Below, piece by piece: positions 1-14,700 of a stretch of 64,000 bases of DNA. The position numbers were made by a program, and so were the translations under genes. Each line of letters begins with the position of its first letter. The first letter of the stretch is position 1. Under the pieces are notes generated by a model, which was given only the letters and a program-made list of their open reading frames with translations, ran no database searches and was not told the DNA's origin. The stretch is from Istiophorus platypterus (lineage: Eukaryota; Chordata; Actinopteri; Istiophoriformes; Istiophoridae), in assembly GCA_016859345.1 (NCBI GenBank), contig CM029119.1, forward strand, positions 6,873,912-6,937,911, read 5' to 3'.

Positions 1-2353
1 TAGAGATAAAAGAAATTGGATAGGTCCAGCTTACTGGGAAAAAAATCCTGTGTGGGCCGTTCTGTTTCTTAGAGGGTTTCTTAAAAAGACCTTTGGAGGG
101 ATTAATGAAAAGCATCAGGTGGACTCCGCCTTTTTCATCCCCGATTAGCAGCAGAGGGGAACGCTCTGGACACTTGGAGGGACAACAATACAAATTTAAG
201 TGATTGATTATTTGTAATCATCAAACATATCAAATGCATAGTGGTCCTACCTGGACATCATGCCAGTAACAAAGAGCAGTGGGCACGCTACGAAATCCTT
301 GAGGCAATGATGAAGACAGACAGATGAGAAGAGTTAACATTTGAAGGACTTGATAAAATAACTCCTTTTCATTCACGGTGATCAGCTAGTGCAATTTAGT
401 GCATGTTGGCAAACAGGTGTACCAAATAGATGGATGTCCTCAAACACGCTGGCCGCGGAGACATCGACGAAGTGCAAGTCCCTGCAGTCGGTCGCTATGG
501 CAACCTTGTGGACATTGCCCATGTACACAGCATCAGTGGTCCAGCCTCTGAACCTCCTTGTGTTGGCCACTTCCTCTGTTGGATCTCCAGCGAGCTGGAG
601 GTCAAAATGTAAATAAACGCGTGCGAGCGGGATGTCTTTTTCCTCGCAGATGCACAAGCAGTAACAGGATGTCACTCACGCCAAGGGTTTTGAGGATGTG
701 CAAGCTGCTGTTCCAGACAGTGACCTGACCCCCTTTACTGACGCTTACGTAGCGCGGTGGCGGAGGATGGGAAACGGCAACCACACGCACTGTTGGCTCC
801 CGCTGTGGATGAGTAAATATAACTAATAAAAAAGGGTCAGTAATGGAAAAACTGCAGGAGAACAGCACAGAAGAGTAACCGGGCAAACTTAGTGTAGTAT
901 ATACTAACTTGGTATATTTCACTTTTGACCTGTAATGGGCAGAAGAAATCGTTAAAAAGTTGACAGACACTTACCTGGCTAATGTGGCTGCCATGTTAGC
1001 AAACATTTAATTACTTACACATGCAGAGGACACAGAGCAACACTTTCCTCCCAGTAAATGTGTGATTCTGGTCACCTGATAATAGGAAGTCCAATACCTC
1101 TGTTTTTTGTGGTTTTTTATAGCTTTGTTCTGTTACATGCCAACTTATAAAAACAACATCTGCCTTTTATCTTGCTATTGTTTATCTTCCTCTAGCTAGT
1201 TGCTGACTTCTGTCTGTCTTCTGTTCGGTGCTGGACAGGTAGCTCAGCCTAGCAGAGCTTTTGTGCTGAAAACTTCTACTAGGAAGTTGGTGAGCATAAC
1301 ACTGAACTGTGCAGTGAACCTCTGGGACATAAAATCAAAGTAATTTGCTAAAATATCCTACAAAGCTCTGTTGGAGATCTACTTACATATAATTTAATTT
1401 TGTAAAATTAATTAATTAATATAACTTAGAATTTTTGAGATGACTGGGGGCAGGTAAAGGTTTAGTGTGGTTATGTTACTTGTAAGAATGATTTCTTTCA
1501 TTTATTTGTCAGGGACCATGTACAAAAAAATAGTAGTACAACACAGAAATAGAAGAGATGCTTTGTACCAGATTTAGCTATTTGCTACTTTCCACCTGCA
1601 GGCACTGGGCAGGTAGAAACACATTGGCTGAAACCTAACTCTCTACCCAGAACTACAATGCAATCCATAATTGTCTTTCAGAAAAATATTGACCTATAAT
1701 TTTGGTGCCAACATTGGGTATTTCAGTATAATTGATTAACATGGAAACGCCCTACAAAGATGCACCGTTTCCTCTCAGTTTACCAGAGTTAGACTGGTGA
1801 ATTCCCACCTTGTTGTGGGAGCAGTGTCTGATCTGCGGGTGGGAGTCCAGGAGAGCAGATGTGGGGATGGAGGCGCGCTCTCTTTCAGTGTACTCCAGAA
1901 GCAGGTAGGAACACAGCTGCTGCCACCTCACCTGTCCTGTACAACTGATATCTACCTGGATATAAAGTTTAAAAAGTCAGTGCCCCTACATCATCATGAC
2001 CTGGAAGCCATCCTCTAATCATTTTGGATGCCAAAGTGTGTTTATGCTGATGAGGTGTCACCTGTAATTTTCTTTTGTGTACATTCAAAGAAACATTTCT
2101 TTATTTCAGTTTACCTCACTGAAAAATCTCTCCACCCATGTGTCCTCAATATCTGGACCAATCACCGACCTCAAAACCTCTCGAAACTCTTCAAACCTAA
2201 TTCCACGCTCTTCATATCCTACTCTTCTCTTTCCACTCTGCCTGTTTTCTTGTGTCCATACTCCAGCTTTTGGAGAGGTAAATGCATTTCTCAGGAGCTG
2301 CACGTGCTCAGGGCTCAGTTTCTCTGCAGGACTGACTCCACAGGCTGGATCAC
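1..2353 (-). CDS. EF-hand/WD-repeat protein (WDR49/WDR64/EFCAB8-like), partial
   Basis: Six minus-strand exons, in transcript order about 2353-2115, 1955-1809, 802-680, 594-423, 297-251 and 163-35, with GT-AG borders and one continuous frame across the junctions. The first two encode an EF-hand region (…FREVLRSVIGPDIEDTW, then a degenerate loop VDISCTGQVRW). The next four encode WD-repeat blades: VVAVSHPPPPRYVSVSKGG, TVWNSSLHILKTLG, WTTDAVYMGNVHKVAIAT followed by RDLHFVDV, and LLLIGDEKGGVHLML. An N-terminal EF-hand followed by WD repeats, with exactly this block order, is typical of the WDR49/WDR64/EFCAB8/WDY family; the biochemical role of these proteins is poorly known. The gene is truncated by the window start, so C-terminal blades are missing. 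The 5' border of the first listed exon is uncertain (2326-2353), and the start codon lies in exons I could not recognise upstream. It is transcribed away from the ferlin gene. The member within the family is not resolved. Confidence 0.82.
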
Positions 2354-5200
2354 TGCAGAAGGGAATGCAGCAATGATCAGATAGAGAAAAATGTAAATTT
2401 GTGCTGAAATAGGACATTTTCCTAGAGGTTGAATAGAGAAGATCGTAATTGCCATCAAAGACTGCCATCAATAGCCACTTTTAGGACTGTGTATATCACA
2501 CTCACTGATTTAGGAGTACACTGGATTCATCCTGTCTTTCCATAGTTAAAGGAGCTGGTGCCACTACTTAAATGTTTTGTGAGAGGGCTAACATCCATCG
2601 TACATAAGAGTTTCTCTTAAGTTGGGAGCTACTCTTAGTTTTGTGACTACAGCCTCTGAGTTCGCACCTCTGGTGGATTGTGTGTGCTGGCTGGACCAAA
2701 ACGTGCAGGACATAAGCATTAAGAAATAAGTAAAGACAATGTACCTAGGTGACTGTATAGAGAAATGAAGCCAGCTGAAGCCAAAGATCAATCTGGGACA
2801 ATTTGATGTCTTTGCAACACTTATTTTAATCTTTTGTCAATGAGTTGCAACTGTTTTTTCATTCAATCCAGTTGCTGGTAAAAGGTTTGCTGCAGAATGA
2901 ATGCAGCGCTCCCAAGTGGCAGCATTGGGACAACACACTACAAAAGTTTAAAATCATATTATAAAGTCCCACATAATGCATATTTTTCTAAGACACAAAA
3001 TAAGTTGTTGGAATATAAGGAAATTGAATGATGGCTCTTAATTAGTCTGCTGGGAAAATGTTGCAAAAGGGGATTAAGTAATGGAGTTTGGTGGATGTGT
3101 CTAAAAGATGAAAGTGTCACCAGCTCACCACCAGCAGCTCCTGTGTGGCCTTGTTGCTCAGGGTGACTACAGACTGAAACAATAAGTCACGTCTCCCCAT
3201 TGTGTTCTCTTTTTTCAGGCCCACCAGGACATGCATGAGTGGTCCTTAACATTATACACATTTATCACAATCAACTGATGGAACCATAAAATAATTAAGT
3301 AATAAAAGTGTAGGGGTTTGCTGGAAAGGGATTTTAAATAGCTTTTGTATCTGAAAGAGTTTTTGGAGAAGCTGTTTGCGGAGGTCAGGTGGAGAAATTC
3401 TTTTCAGTGCCTAGAGTGACTGAGTGGAAAAAAAATATGTGAATTAACAGACTGAGCATGTTTGGATGCTAATGTACAGCTTCAGCTTTGACTTCATTTA
3501 TAAGACTTGACATAAGTTGCTTTAATAGAGCAGGTAGATGGAAGAATGGATAGAGGGATAGCGGATGGAAGAGAGAAGATTAAAACCAACATTTCTTTTC
3601 ACTAAGAGTTCAGATTTTGTTTGATAGAAGACTGTTTGAGGTGATAAGATGTCAGAGGCCGTGGAATACACCTTCTTTGTGCATGAATATATTAAAATAT
3701 GGAATTCATTATCAGTAAAAAAAAAAATGGAGAATGAAGACAATAATTGTATGATTAATATTAAAGCCGCTGGATAACAGGTGCAGCCTACATAGTATAT
3801 GATACATGCAGTAAAATCGACTTTTGTGTGCAGTAATAGGTCATACGCAGTTAATTAACAATGATCAGTTACATTTATCAAGATGAAAAAAACGTAATGC
3901 TAAATTACAGAAAACTCACCAAAACCTGCTGTGTGGCACCTCTGTCTCATAAAGCACCCATGGATTTTTTTTGTTTTGTAAGGAATCCATATTCACTGTC
4001 TGAAACCCTCTTTAAATTCTTCAAACACCAGATACTGCTCCATCGTTTTCTGTTGAATTTTCAATCCAAATTCAACCCAGAGTCAGTGTTTCATGTCCTT
4101 TCAGACCATTGACTATTGATAAATGGAGATGCAGCCGCAAGTTCCCCTTGAGATCATCACCATGCTCTGAGTCAAAACATGCAGAGCCTTTGTTTCCATC
4201 CCTCAGTGTGTCCTTTCAAGCAAACCCAGTTTACTTAAATACTGCTTCTTGTTTCCAGACAGGAAAGGAATGTCCCCATCCATGCCTCACTAAGCCATCC
4301 ATCACAAGTGTTTGACCAAGCTTAAAAAGGAAAGTTAACACATAACTGAAGAGAGGACCATGGAGAGATGGGAGTTTCCAAAATAACTGCAAATCTGCTG
4401 GGGGTAACAGCACCACAAACCCCACAGACAAGCCCTCAGTGGGTTAATCATTTAAAGAGACAACGTTAGTCAGGGGCTGGGAATGTTAAGACTGGTATCT
4501 TTACACAAGGACTGGTCAAAGTAAGGACTATAGAGATGCTAAATCATAACTTAGCCAGTGTCCTAAACAAAGGTACATTAAATGGAAAAGAGTAAGGGAA
4601 ACAACTGAGTCATGTTCTTGTAGCCTCACAGACATACATAACTAATGCAGTTTAATCATTGCCAGGCAACACACAGCAGTTTTGCGTATCACTTCAATGA
4701 GCATGAGCTATCCAGAGTGCCCCGCTGCTATGTTTAATGAAGGCACCCAAGTCCCAGAGGAGTCTGATCTGCTAGGTTTCTCCTTGTACCTGCTCTAATA
4801 TTAGGCCTATACACACACCAGTGATCTATACTGTAACCGGCTCAATTATCTCCATAATTCATCTGCTATAAGATGCAATGACCAGCAATGGACTATTTTA
4901 TGTCATTGCTGTTAGGTCATCAGTGGGTCTTTAAAGGGACGATAGGCATCTCAGACTGGAAACAAAAAAGGTGAACTTCACTGCCAATACAACAAGGTAG
5001 GTGAAAAAAAAACAGTATGAAAAGTATTTTTGAACAAATTCACAGGGACACAAATATTGGTTACTGATAACCAAGGTTCAGAGGTTCAGAATATATTGTT
5101 TGAAAAAAAGAAAATCACAGGTAGTGTGGGGTGGTACCAGGTGGTGCAGAGCTGTCTGCAGAGCTGGCCCCAGTATGGACTGTAGAATGTACGCGCTATT
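2354..5200. other. no recognisable gene
   Basis: AT-rich DNA without a convincing exon, RNA gene or mobile element. The missing 5' exons of the minus-strand WD-repeat gene should lie here or up to the CpG-rich segment near 5.4 kb, but I could not identify them by family resemblance. Confidence 0.5.
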
Positions 5201-5359
5201 ACCCGGTACAGCCGCTAGATGGAGCCAAAGCAAAACAAATCAGAGTTAAATAAAACGGAGGTAAAGTGGGGATTTTCCCTCCTTTTGCCCCAAGTTAAAA
5301 CAGCAAATACGACAAACACACTCTTTTCGCCTGCTATAGTACGTTTTCAAGATTTAATC

Positions 5360-5690
5360 AATAACCACCGCTGTCAGCCTCCGACCCCGCTGAAAGGAGC
5401 GTTCCTCGTAGCGCCAACGTTATATCGTTGTTTTAATACCGTGGGCTCGGTTTCGACACCGGCGTCCGCCCGGGGGGCCGGACAGGTCGCGGCCATGCGG
5501 CCGTTTGCCCGCAGGGTGGCAGCAGCGGCCCGGTCGCCTCCTCCCGGGCTTAATCACACACCCGTGACCCGCCCTCGCTTCCCCCCGCCTGGGTCTGGAG
5601 GGAGAGACTCCCTCGGCTCGGCCCTCCCCGGCTCAGTGATGGGGCGGTGAGGATGCCAGACGACGACAGTCCGTGTTAACCAGCTTCACC
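5360..5690 (+). promoter_or_regulatory. CpG-rich promoter / 5' UTR of the ferlin gene
   Basis: This stretch is strikingly GC- and CpG-rich compared with the AT-rich flanks (CGGCGTCCGCCCGGGG, GGCCGGACAGGTCGCGG, CGGCTCGGCCCTCCCCGG). It lies immediately upstream of the ferlin start codon at 5732. No TATA box is apparent, which fits a CpG-island promoter. A 143-codon open frame through it (5219-5650) has no family resemblance and is taken as chance. The minus-strand WD-repeat gene points away from here, so the island could serve both genes; that is inference. Confidence 0.6.
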
Positions 5691-5731
5691 GATTTAGGTT
5701 GTTTTTGTTTATTTTTTACCTGTTTGTTGCC

Positions 5732-8700
5732 ATGTTGCGGGTTGTTGTGGAGTCAGCTAAAGGGCTGACTAAAAAGGTTAGGACTCCTGATCCGATTGCA
5801 TCTGTGATTTTTAAAGGTAAGCGTCTATTTAAAAGTCTTGCAAAGTTAATAATCTGCTTGGAAAACCACTTGTGGCATAATAGTTGGCAATATAGAGACA
5901 TGTAAAGCGTCTTCTGGACCAAACTTGATTATACCATTACCTAACATAACCCGAACTCTGTGGACTTAATGGCTTCGCTGTGACTTTTATTTTGTGGCCT
6001 ATGCAATGAAGAGATTGTACAGTAGTGCTTCTCCTTAGCTACTTTATCCAGGACTGGGATTTATGATGTATGAGCTTAGCAGAGGAAAGACGCCTGTAAT
6101 GGAGGGACAGAGAAGTTAGAACATGCAAGAAAATTTGCCTTGAGCCACTGAGTTCAAATAATGAGTCACAGTTCCGTATCAGACAAAGGCTGGTATTTCC
6201 TCCTGAGGAAGGTTTGATGAGCCTGGCAATCAGCCCCAGTTGGTCCCGGCTGTTTTTGTTTGTCCTGGTATCCTGGACATCATCACCTACAGGTGTGGCA
6301 GCTTCTCGTTTGCTTCCATGCCAACATACAAGGCCAACATCTGCCTAGGGTCAATAACACTCTTGCCCCGAATCATGCAGAAATATGTTTAACTTTCCTT
6401 AACGTTGTCAGCAAACTGAGTAAAATTATCCCAGGTGTTCTTGGGTTGGTTATACTACGTGTGACCTAATCTTGACAAACCATGCCACATTTCCACCATA
6501 AAGAAAAGGCTGATGTTTTATTTTTAGATCAATGTAAAATGGCAACAAGAAGCCGTAAGAAATTTTAGATATTCCCAACATTTTTCCCTTTCAGATGAGA
6601 AGAAAAAAACAAAATCAATTGACAGTGAGTTGAATCCAGTATGGAATGAGGTAAATCTCCTTTATACTCACAAACACACACACACATTCAAATACATTTT
6701 ACTTTGAATTTTAATCATAGTTTAAATCAGTTGCTTAGGAAAGCAGGAATTAATTGATTGATTGAAAGATATTCCCACTTTAAATACAGTTCTAGATATT
6801 TAGTACTGTAACCAAAGTGGGAAATCAATCATCACATGACTCAACAGCCCTTATTTTCCATATCAAATGATTACGTTGTGACTGGTGTAGCTCAGTCACA
6901 GCAATCATCATGTGACTTTACAGTTTATTTACCACGTCAATTGATTATGATGTGACTGATGTAGATTAGTCTAGGAGTTTGATGTAATTATATTTGCTGT
7001 TTAGCATCCTACTGACAGGGCAGACAAATCATTATTTGTGACATTCATTTAAAGTCTCTACTTAAGGATAAAATGCTGCCTCTTCAGGTCATGACAGCAG
7101 TTGAAGCACCATATCTAATAAACTGTGTCCTCCTCATCCTGTATTGCAGGTACTTGAGTTTGATCTGAAAGGCATTGCACTGGACTCCAGCTCCTACATA
7201 GATGTTATTGTGAAAGACTATGAAACCATTGGGAAAGACAAGTAAGTGAAGTTCAGGCTCTGAGACTGAGCTCCTTGTTAACCTTGGCTTTATGCTTAGT
7301 GCCACAGAGGGATCACAGTTTTGAAAGTCAAATTGTGAGCCTCAACACGACGAATCACAGGGCCAACAACTTTTTGTCTGTTCTTTCTGTCTTTTTCAGT
7401 CTAATGGGTGTCAGTTTTTTCATAAATAAATTCCCTACAACACAAGCACTGTAACATGTCATTAAGCCAGTCTTAACCTGAAAAACTTTGGCAGTACCTT
7501 GGCTGCTAACTAGTTCTTTGTAATGCCATAGGCCCGCTGGTTAAGATACATATCAGTATAGACACTGACATAGTAATGTACAAGGAAATTGAGTACGAGA
7601 TTTTCATAGTAGACTAGTATTTGAGTTATGTAGGGATCTGTCTCTACCCCCTCACACCCTATTTGCCATGTTGAGACTTGCTGGGCTGTGTGGGATGTTT
7701 TGATGCTGATGGGGCAACAATGGATGGATGAATTGCTGTTTGTCTTCCCTTTGGCTGGGACTTCTGTGGCTAAGCGTGTCAGGGAACAGAGAAATACTCT
7801 TATGTGGAAGTTACTTTCTTAAACTGGATTGCAGTGATGTAATCTACCTTAATACTGTATAAAGGGAAGTGCTGTAAAAAAATGTTTCTCTGTCACTTCA
7901 AAACAGCAAACCAACTTCCAAATAAAGCTAGAATCACATATGGGACCAATTTAGAACAACCGCAAAGAATGTTTCCTTGACACCACTAATTATTGCAATC
8001 AAAGCCTAGTCTATGGTGAGAAAACAAAGGACATGGAAGTCCGTCTTTCTTATGAACTAATTAAAAATATCAGACAAACTGTTTTTCTGTTAATGTCCTT
8101 TCTTGAGTAAAAGTTTCCCCAGTGCAAAGGGGCAGTCATAGCTATGGGAGGAGCTTTTTCAAGTATGCTTTCCCAGCACATGTATCCATGTAAAACTGAG
8201 TAAAGTTTTCCAGTGGGCCTGGTCTGTCTGACACACTCTTTCTCAAATGGTTATCCAGCTGTTATTGGTCCTGTTGTCATGGCAGCCAAATTCAGGAGGG
8301 GGGGGGGTCAGTTTCTTCTTTGGAAAGGAATCAGAAAATTGTAGGACAAAGTATAGTTTTAGTACAAACTGTCAGTTTTTTTAATCAAACTGTATATGCA
8401 TTAGTTTGATTTTTAAATCTTATGTACTTTGTACTTAAACCAAAATTAGTAAGTAACACACAAAGTTTCAATAAGACATTGGTAAAATGTCTGATTTTCA
8501 TGTTTTTAATTGCAAGGTTTTAGAAATTATTTGAGAGGGAAACCAGTTTATGAAGTTAAAAAATTATGAGTCAGAGTCATTACTGTAAAGTTCATCAAGG
8601 CAACTCGGTTGCAGGCTTTTACAAATTATTAAATAGTTACGGTGATACAAAAATGGCATTAAAATGGCAGCTTTATTGCTATTCTGCACAAAGAGTTGGG

Positions 8701-11700
8701 CAATTAATTGTTTGGACAGTGACACAGTTTTATAAATTTTACCTCTGGTCACAACCACAACTGATTTGAAACAAAACCATCAAATTGTGATTGAAGTATG
8801 GACTTTCAGCTTTAATTCAAGGAGTTTAACAAAAATATCACATTTTCAGAGGCTTAAAAAGTGGTTGGTGAGCCATCATAATTATAAATTTAAAGATTAT
8901 TTTAAATACTAGGATGAAAATCTTTTGCAGTCAATAACTGACTGAAGCCTGGAACCCATGGACATCAGCAAATGCTGAGTTTCCTCCTTTGAGATGCTTT
9001 TGCCTTTATCGCAGTAGCCTTCAGCTGCTGCCTCTTTGCTGGTCTTTCTACCCTCTACTTCGTCTTCAGAAAGTGAAAACCATGCTCAGTTGGGTTGAGG
9101 TCAGGTGACTGAGTTTGCTATTGAAGAATATTCCAGTGCCTTGAGAAGCACTTGGGTTGCTTTTGCAGTTTGATTGTTCACTATCCATCTGTACTGTGAG
9201 GCATCGTCCTATCAGTTTTCCAGCATATGGCTGAATCTGAGCAGATAGAAGATGCCTATACACTTCAGAATTCATCCTGCAGCTTCTATCAGCAGTCACA
9301 TCATCAATAAACACCAGTGACCCAGTTCCATTGGCAGCCATTCATGCCCAGGCCATAACACTGTCTCCACCATGTTTGACAGATAATGTGGTGGCTTTGG
9401 AACATGAGCTATTCCTTTCTTTCTTCATCCTCTTCTCTTCCCATCATTTTGGTACAAGTTAATCTTGGTTTCATCTGTCTGAAGAATCTTGTTCCAGAGC
9501 TGTTCATGCTTTTTTAGATGTTTTCTGGTAAAGTGTAGTCTGACCTTTCTGTTCTTGAGACTTACCAGTGGTTTGCACCTTGTGGTAAACCCTCTGTATT
9601 TATATTCACTAGGTATCTCTCTCTCTTCATTTAGTGTTTATGAGATTGCCAGTGCATTCCTTTTTTAAGAATGTACGAAATGGCTGATTCGGCCACTTTT
9701 AAGATTTCTGCCATCTGACTGATAGGTTTGTTTAGTTTATTCAGCCTAATGATGGCCTCCTTCATCTGTATCAACACTTCTTTTGACCACATATTAAGCC
9801 TTTCCATGAACAGCTACTAAATGCAAAGAAAACCCATGGAATCAACTTCCGACCTTTTGATCTGCTTATGTTGTCGTGAAATACAACAAGGCATACCTGG
9901 ACATGAAACGCATTTACAGTCAATTGTCCAATAACTTTTGTGCATCTGAAAAACTGTTAATGACGGCTTTGTTTCAGATCTGTTGTTGTGGCGTACCTAA
10001 TACATCAGTGTGTCCAAATATCCAAATGTCCAAATATTTTGACTTCTTTCATCTAACTTGTTTATGATTGTATATCTGAGTTTCATAGTCTTGCAGTGCA
10101 GAAAGCTCTGTTGATAAATGTGATATAAGAGCAATAAAAATTTTTTTCACATCCTAGCCATAGATCTGTGATGAGCTGTAACATCACATTCGTCCATTGA
10201 ACAGATCTTTGAAAGGAAAATAATGTTGACGAGGAAAGGGTGTTAACTTTTATAACCGGAACCCACCCAAGGACATTCAGAGCTGCCTGTGTTAAGAAAA
10301 TGTCATCCCCTTCATGGATAGGTGAATATAATTACTGAGCTGAGATGTATGACGTGGGAAGGCTCAACAGTTAAACTTGTTTGTGTATGACTACAAGTCT
10401 GGTGACAAGGAGCCCCACTATCTGTTGTTCCATTGTCTATAGTATGCTTTAACATCCTGATAAGTGACATTATCAGGAGCATCCTGACTGTGGATGTTCA
10501 GGCCAGTGTCTGCTGTTAGTGTTTGATACCGGACAATCATACTATTTTATATATATTTGTCAGCCTCCTTCCTGATACAGAGCTCTTTATGCTGCCAAAA
10601 CAATAACACTCTATCCTCTCTCCTCTCAATAAAATTATAAGAAAAAAACTATTTGTGCAGTGACCTAAAATGGTGGTAACATGATTATTCAGTTGCTGAG
10701 AAAAAAATCCTGCCAGAGTAATTTTCTATAGCACATCGGATGCATTATCTTTTTCTACTTTTCTGAAGAAAGTATAACTACATAATCCAAAATTATGTTT
10801 AAAATACATTAAAGTTTATATTCTGATGTTATTTAAGTTTTTGTAAATACATGCTAGATGTTTTTCTGTTCAGCAAGACATGATCACACAATTATTCTGA
10901 TCTCTAACACTGTTGTGATGTTTGCATCTACTTAAGACCTCCGTCTTTAAAAAAAAACAAAAAAACCTTTTGTGATAGAGGTCATTTTTAAGTCACTTGA
11001 TGTATTTTTTTAGTTAGCTTCTCTCGGCACAGTGAATCAGTTTTTCCTCTCAGTTATCTTTTGTCTCATGATATTTTTCATCCAGGTCAAAAGTTGTTAG
11101 CAAAGGGGGGAAAAAATGATTTATTTAGAAGATTTGGTTCCAGTCGAGTTGGAAGCTTTAATTTAAAACTAGCATTCCCTCTGCCAGGAACGCTGCCAAA
11201 ACATTATAACTGAGTCCACCCAAAGAGTGATACACCTTAGATGACACAGTACATTCCATTAGCATACACTATATAACTTTGGACACAATACAGTAAGTAA
11301 TATTTCATCCACCCAGAGATGCATGTTTTAACTACCCAAGCTTATAACAGTTTAGTGGCATTTTTTTTTCTTCCTCTTCTCAGCTGTGATAGTATGTTGT
11401 TGCACTGGAATTTACTCGTTAGTGTTGGGACATAAACAAGCTGAAAATTAAGCTGTTTATTTTTTCGCAGCACATTGAGACAACAGTCCAACACATGAAA
11501 TAACAATTTTCAATTGACACTGCATAAAAAAAAAAACTGCAAAAAAAAAAAAGAAACCGTATTAAGGACAGAATTAATTGTAATTTACGTTCCATACAGA
11601 AAACATTTGACTCATTTGCAGAGGCAAATAACTTAATGAAAAAACTGCTATGATTTTCACAGTGTATTGCACAGATGGTAGGAATAATGTTTTTTTTTTA

Positions 11701-14700
11701 CTTTGAAGACGTAGTAATTTTCCAGCCAATGCTGGTAAGAAGCCAATTATAAATAACAAATGCCAAGGTTGTTTTTTTTTTTTAACTCCAGGTTGTAACT
11801 CTAGATTTTACAAGGTGACTTTGTGTCTCAGGAACTTCACAGGTTTACCATATTGCCAGTGACCACTTTCAAAAATCATATCCTGGTTCTTTTTTCATAG
11901 CTGGTATTAAAATAACCCCCTATATGGAAAGAATTGTTTGTTTTTTTCATTTAAGGTGGTCACAGGTGATGTAAACACTGCAAAATTGCTGGTAGCTAGC
12001 TTCTGTGCTGTGTTTACTGTGTGCTGGCTCATGGGGTGCGTTTGTTTGTCTGAGCAGGCAGGGTTTGTTAGCTTTGGGTGGTGACCTTCTAAATGCCCAT
12101 TTTGTGACTTGATTTCAGCACACAAAGTGTGTTTCATCTCTTTGAGATATGTAACTTGATTACTGACTAGATTGGCTGCCTAGGAAGAGCTTTTAACATT
12201 TTTTCCAAATAATTTATATCATATAAATCGTATAGTAAAGGTAGAATAAATAATAGAAACAACTTCCTGTATAATGCAAGACATTAAGACAGCACCACAA
12301 ACTGCATCCTCCAAAAATGACCGGATGTTGAATGTATACCTTTCTAAGATAGTTCCAAAAAATGAACACTACAACCTTCATGAAGAAGGATTTATTGCAA
12401 GATTGTTCTATAAGACTACATTAGTTTTAGCTAGGAGTGCCTAATAAAGTTGCAACTGAAATTATGTTTCAGGTTTTGACTTTCGAAACCAGAAACAAGT
12501 ATATTCTTTGGCTATAATATATAGTAATAGGTTTGAAATCATACTTGACAGTTGTGTCAGAAAAAATTTGCATTTGATAAGTGACAAATATCAGAATGCT
12601 ACTTGTCAAACTGAAAAAAAAAACAGTGGTTCTGAGGTTATTATACAAATCAGTTTTCACCCTTTTTATATGGAAGTTAGGTTTAATACATTAGATTTAG
12701 ACACTAACTGACTGGAGTAAGGTTCACTGCAAGCAAGTTCTGCCCAGTCGTATTTTATACACAAATGAAATGATAGTATCTGACAATTGATATAAATCTT
12801 TCTGTATTTAATGTTTCTGGGCCAATGTTTTTCCTAACAGATTCCTTGGATCAACCAGAATCTCTTTGAGAGACCTTGCCTCAGGTCAACTGAGATCACT
12901 GCCATCCAAAAATGTGCCTTTGGTCAATGAAAGTGGACAGAATATTGGAGTAAGTGTCTTTTTTCTTATAATACGGATTTAAAAATGCAAATTACAGGAA
13001 GGCTATCTTAATTTAAAGAATTAAATGAATTAATGGCTAATCATTTCCTTACAGGCCACAATCAACCTTGTGATTGGATATGATCCCCCAGCCAATGCTG
13101 CACCAAACCCCAATGACCCTCAAGCAGGAGATGCTGCGGTGGATGCTGGTATGTTTATGTAATTCTGAGGTTTACTGGTAGCATTAAATTTGGCTATGGG
13201 CATATCCATTCATCTTTGATTATCTGGTCTTTCTGTGGATTAGCTGGTGGCGGCGGTGGTGGTGAAGAGGGTGATGGGACTCTACCAGATGGTGGTCAAG
13301 GTAGCTCTCCAAGGAGGCCATCACCCACTGCTGGGACCCTCCAACAGCGGCTGGCCAGGGCACAAAACCGCCATCGACTGGTCAATAAACCTCAAGACTT
13401 CCAGGTCAGTGTGATGGTGTTTTTGCCAAAGTGCTACGCAATTATCAACAAAGATCAACAGCTACTGCCCTCTCTAAATTCTCAGTATTCATTTCAAGAG
13501 CAGAACTGCTTCTTGTTTCATTCCAATTTAAACACTTAAAGCGACCATGTTTAAAGTTTATTATGTGACCAGTTTCTTTTAAATTATTCTGATGACTCTG
13601 ATTTTTGTTTGTAGAAAGATTAGGGAATCCTGGTGAAATGAGGTGCAGTCTGTTGATTTTAGCCCATCCGTTTTACTGTTCATAGGGGGAGGGATTAGCA
13701 GCGTGAATTGCTGTCTGCATGCCGCTAATGCAGTTATTTAGCTACTTATTTATAACAAGTAGCATATTCAACATTTCAATAGCTGCTTGTGGTTTAGGAT
13801 TAGAAGCCCATAAGCATAATCTTCATTCCTTTCATTATAAAATAATTATGTACACCTGGTTGCCTTTAATAGACTACTTTTTTTCTTTGTAATCCTTTTT
13901 CTTTATTTAAATCGTCAGGATGTTTTGAAAAACTAGCATTAGAACAGTCGGTAAAAACTGAAATAGGTTTTGTTTATGGTTTCTTAGTGTGAATTAGTTA
14001 CAAGTTAAAGATAGTTATTTCTTTTCACCCAAACTTAAATTTTGGTCTGGTTTTAGGTGGATGCAGCCATTATTTTAGCTATAGTAGCTAGTTATCTTTA
14101 TCCAGGTTATGTATCTATAAGTCTATAGGGTATTTACATAAACAGAGATGCTATTTGTCAAAATCAATAGCTTTTATACTCTCATGAATCATATACTTTC
14201 ATTTGCACTGATACTGTGACACTGTGGTTCTTTCAGATCCGTGTGCGGATCATTGAGGCCCGTCAGTTGTCTGGGAATAACATTAAACCAGTGGTGAAGG
14301 TCAATGTGTGTGGACAGACCCACAGGACAAGGATCAAGAGGGGAAACAACCCCTTTTTTGATGAGGTACTGTCAGCAACTCTCACAGTGAGACTATGACA
14401 CATGAAAGTGGAATGAAAATGGGTTCCTTTTTATTCTGTCGATTTTGCACTAGAAATAATTTCACCATTAAGTTTAAGGGTTCAGGTAAGTCATTCAAAA
14501 ACTACACATTGTCCCCTTTAAATGTATGATACTTTTTATATCTTCATATCTATTTTATATGTATACTTTTTTTTTTTTTGCATTTTTGCAGATGTTCTTC
14601 TACAATGTCCACATGCTGCCATCAGATCTCTTCGATCAGAATTTTAGCTTCCGGGTAAGCATGATGCATGTCAGTTTTGTGGTCCTATGCTCTATCAATA

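Noticed and set aside
5219..5650. 143-codon plus-strand open frame upstream of the ferlin
   Set aside because: Pro/Ala/Arg-rich translation of the CpG block with no resemblance; treated as promoter/5' UTR.
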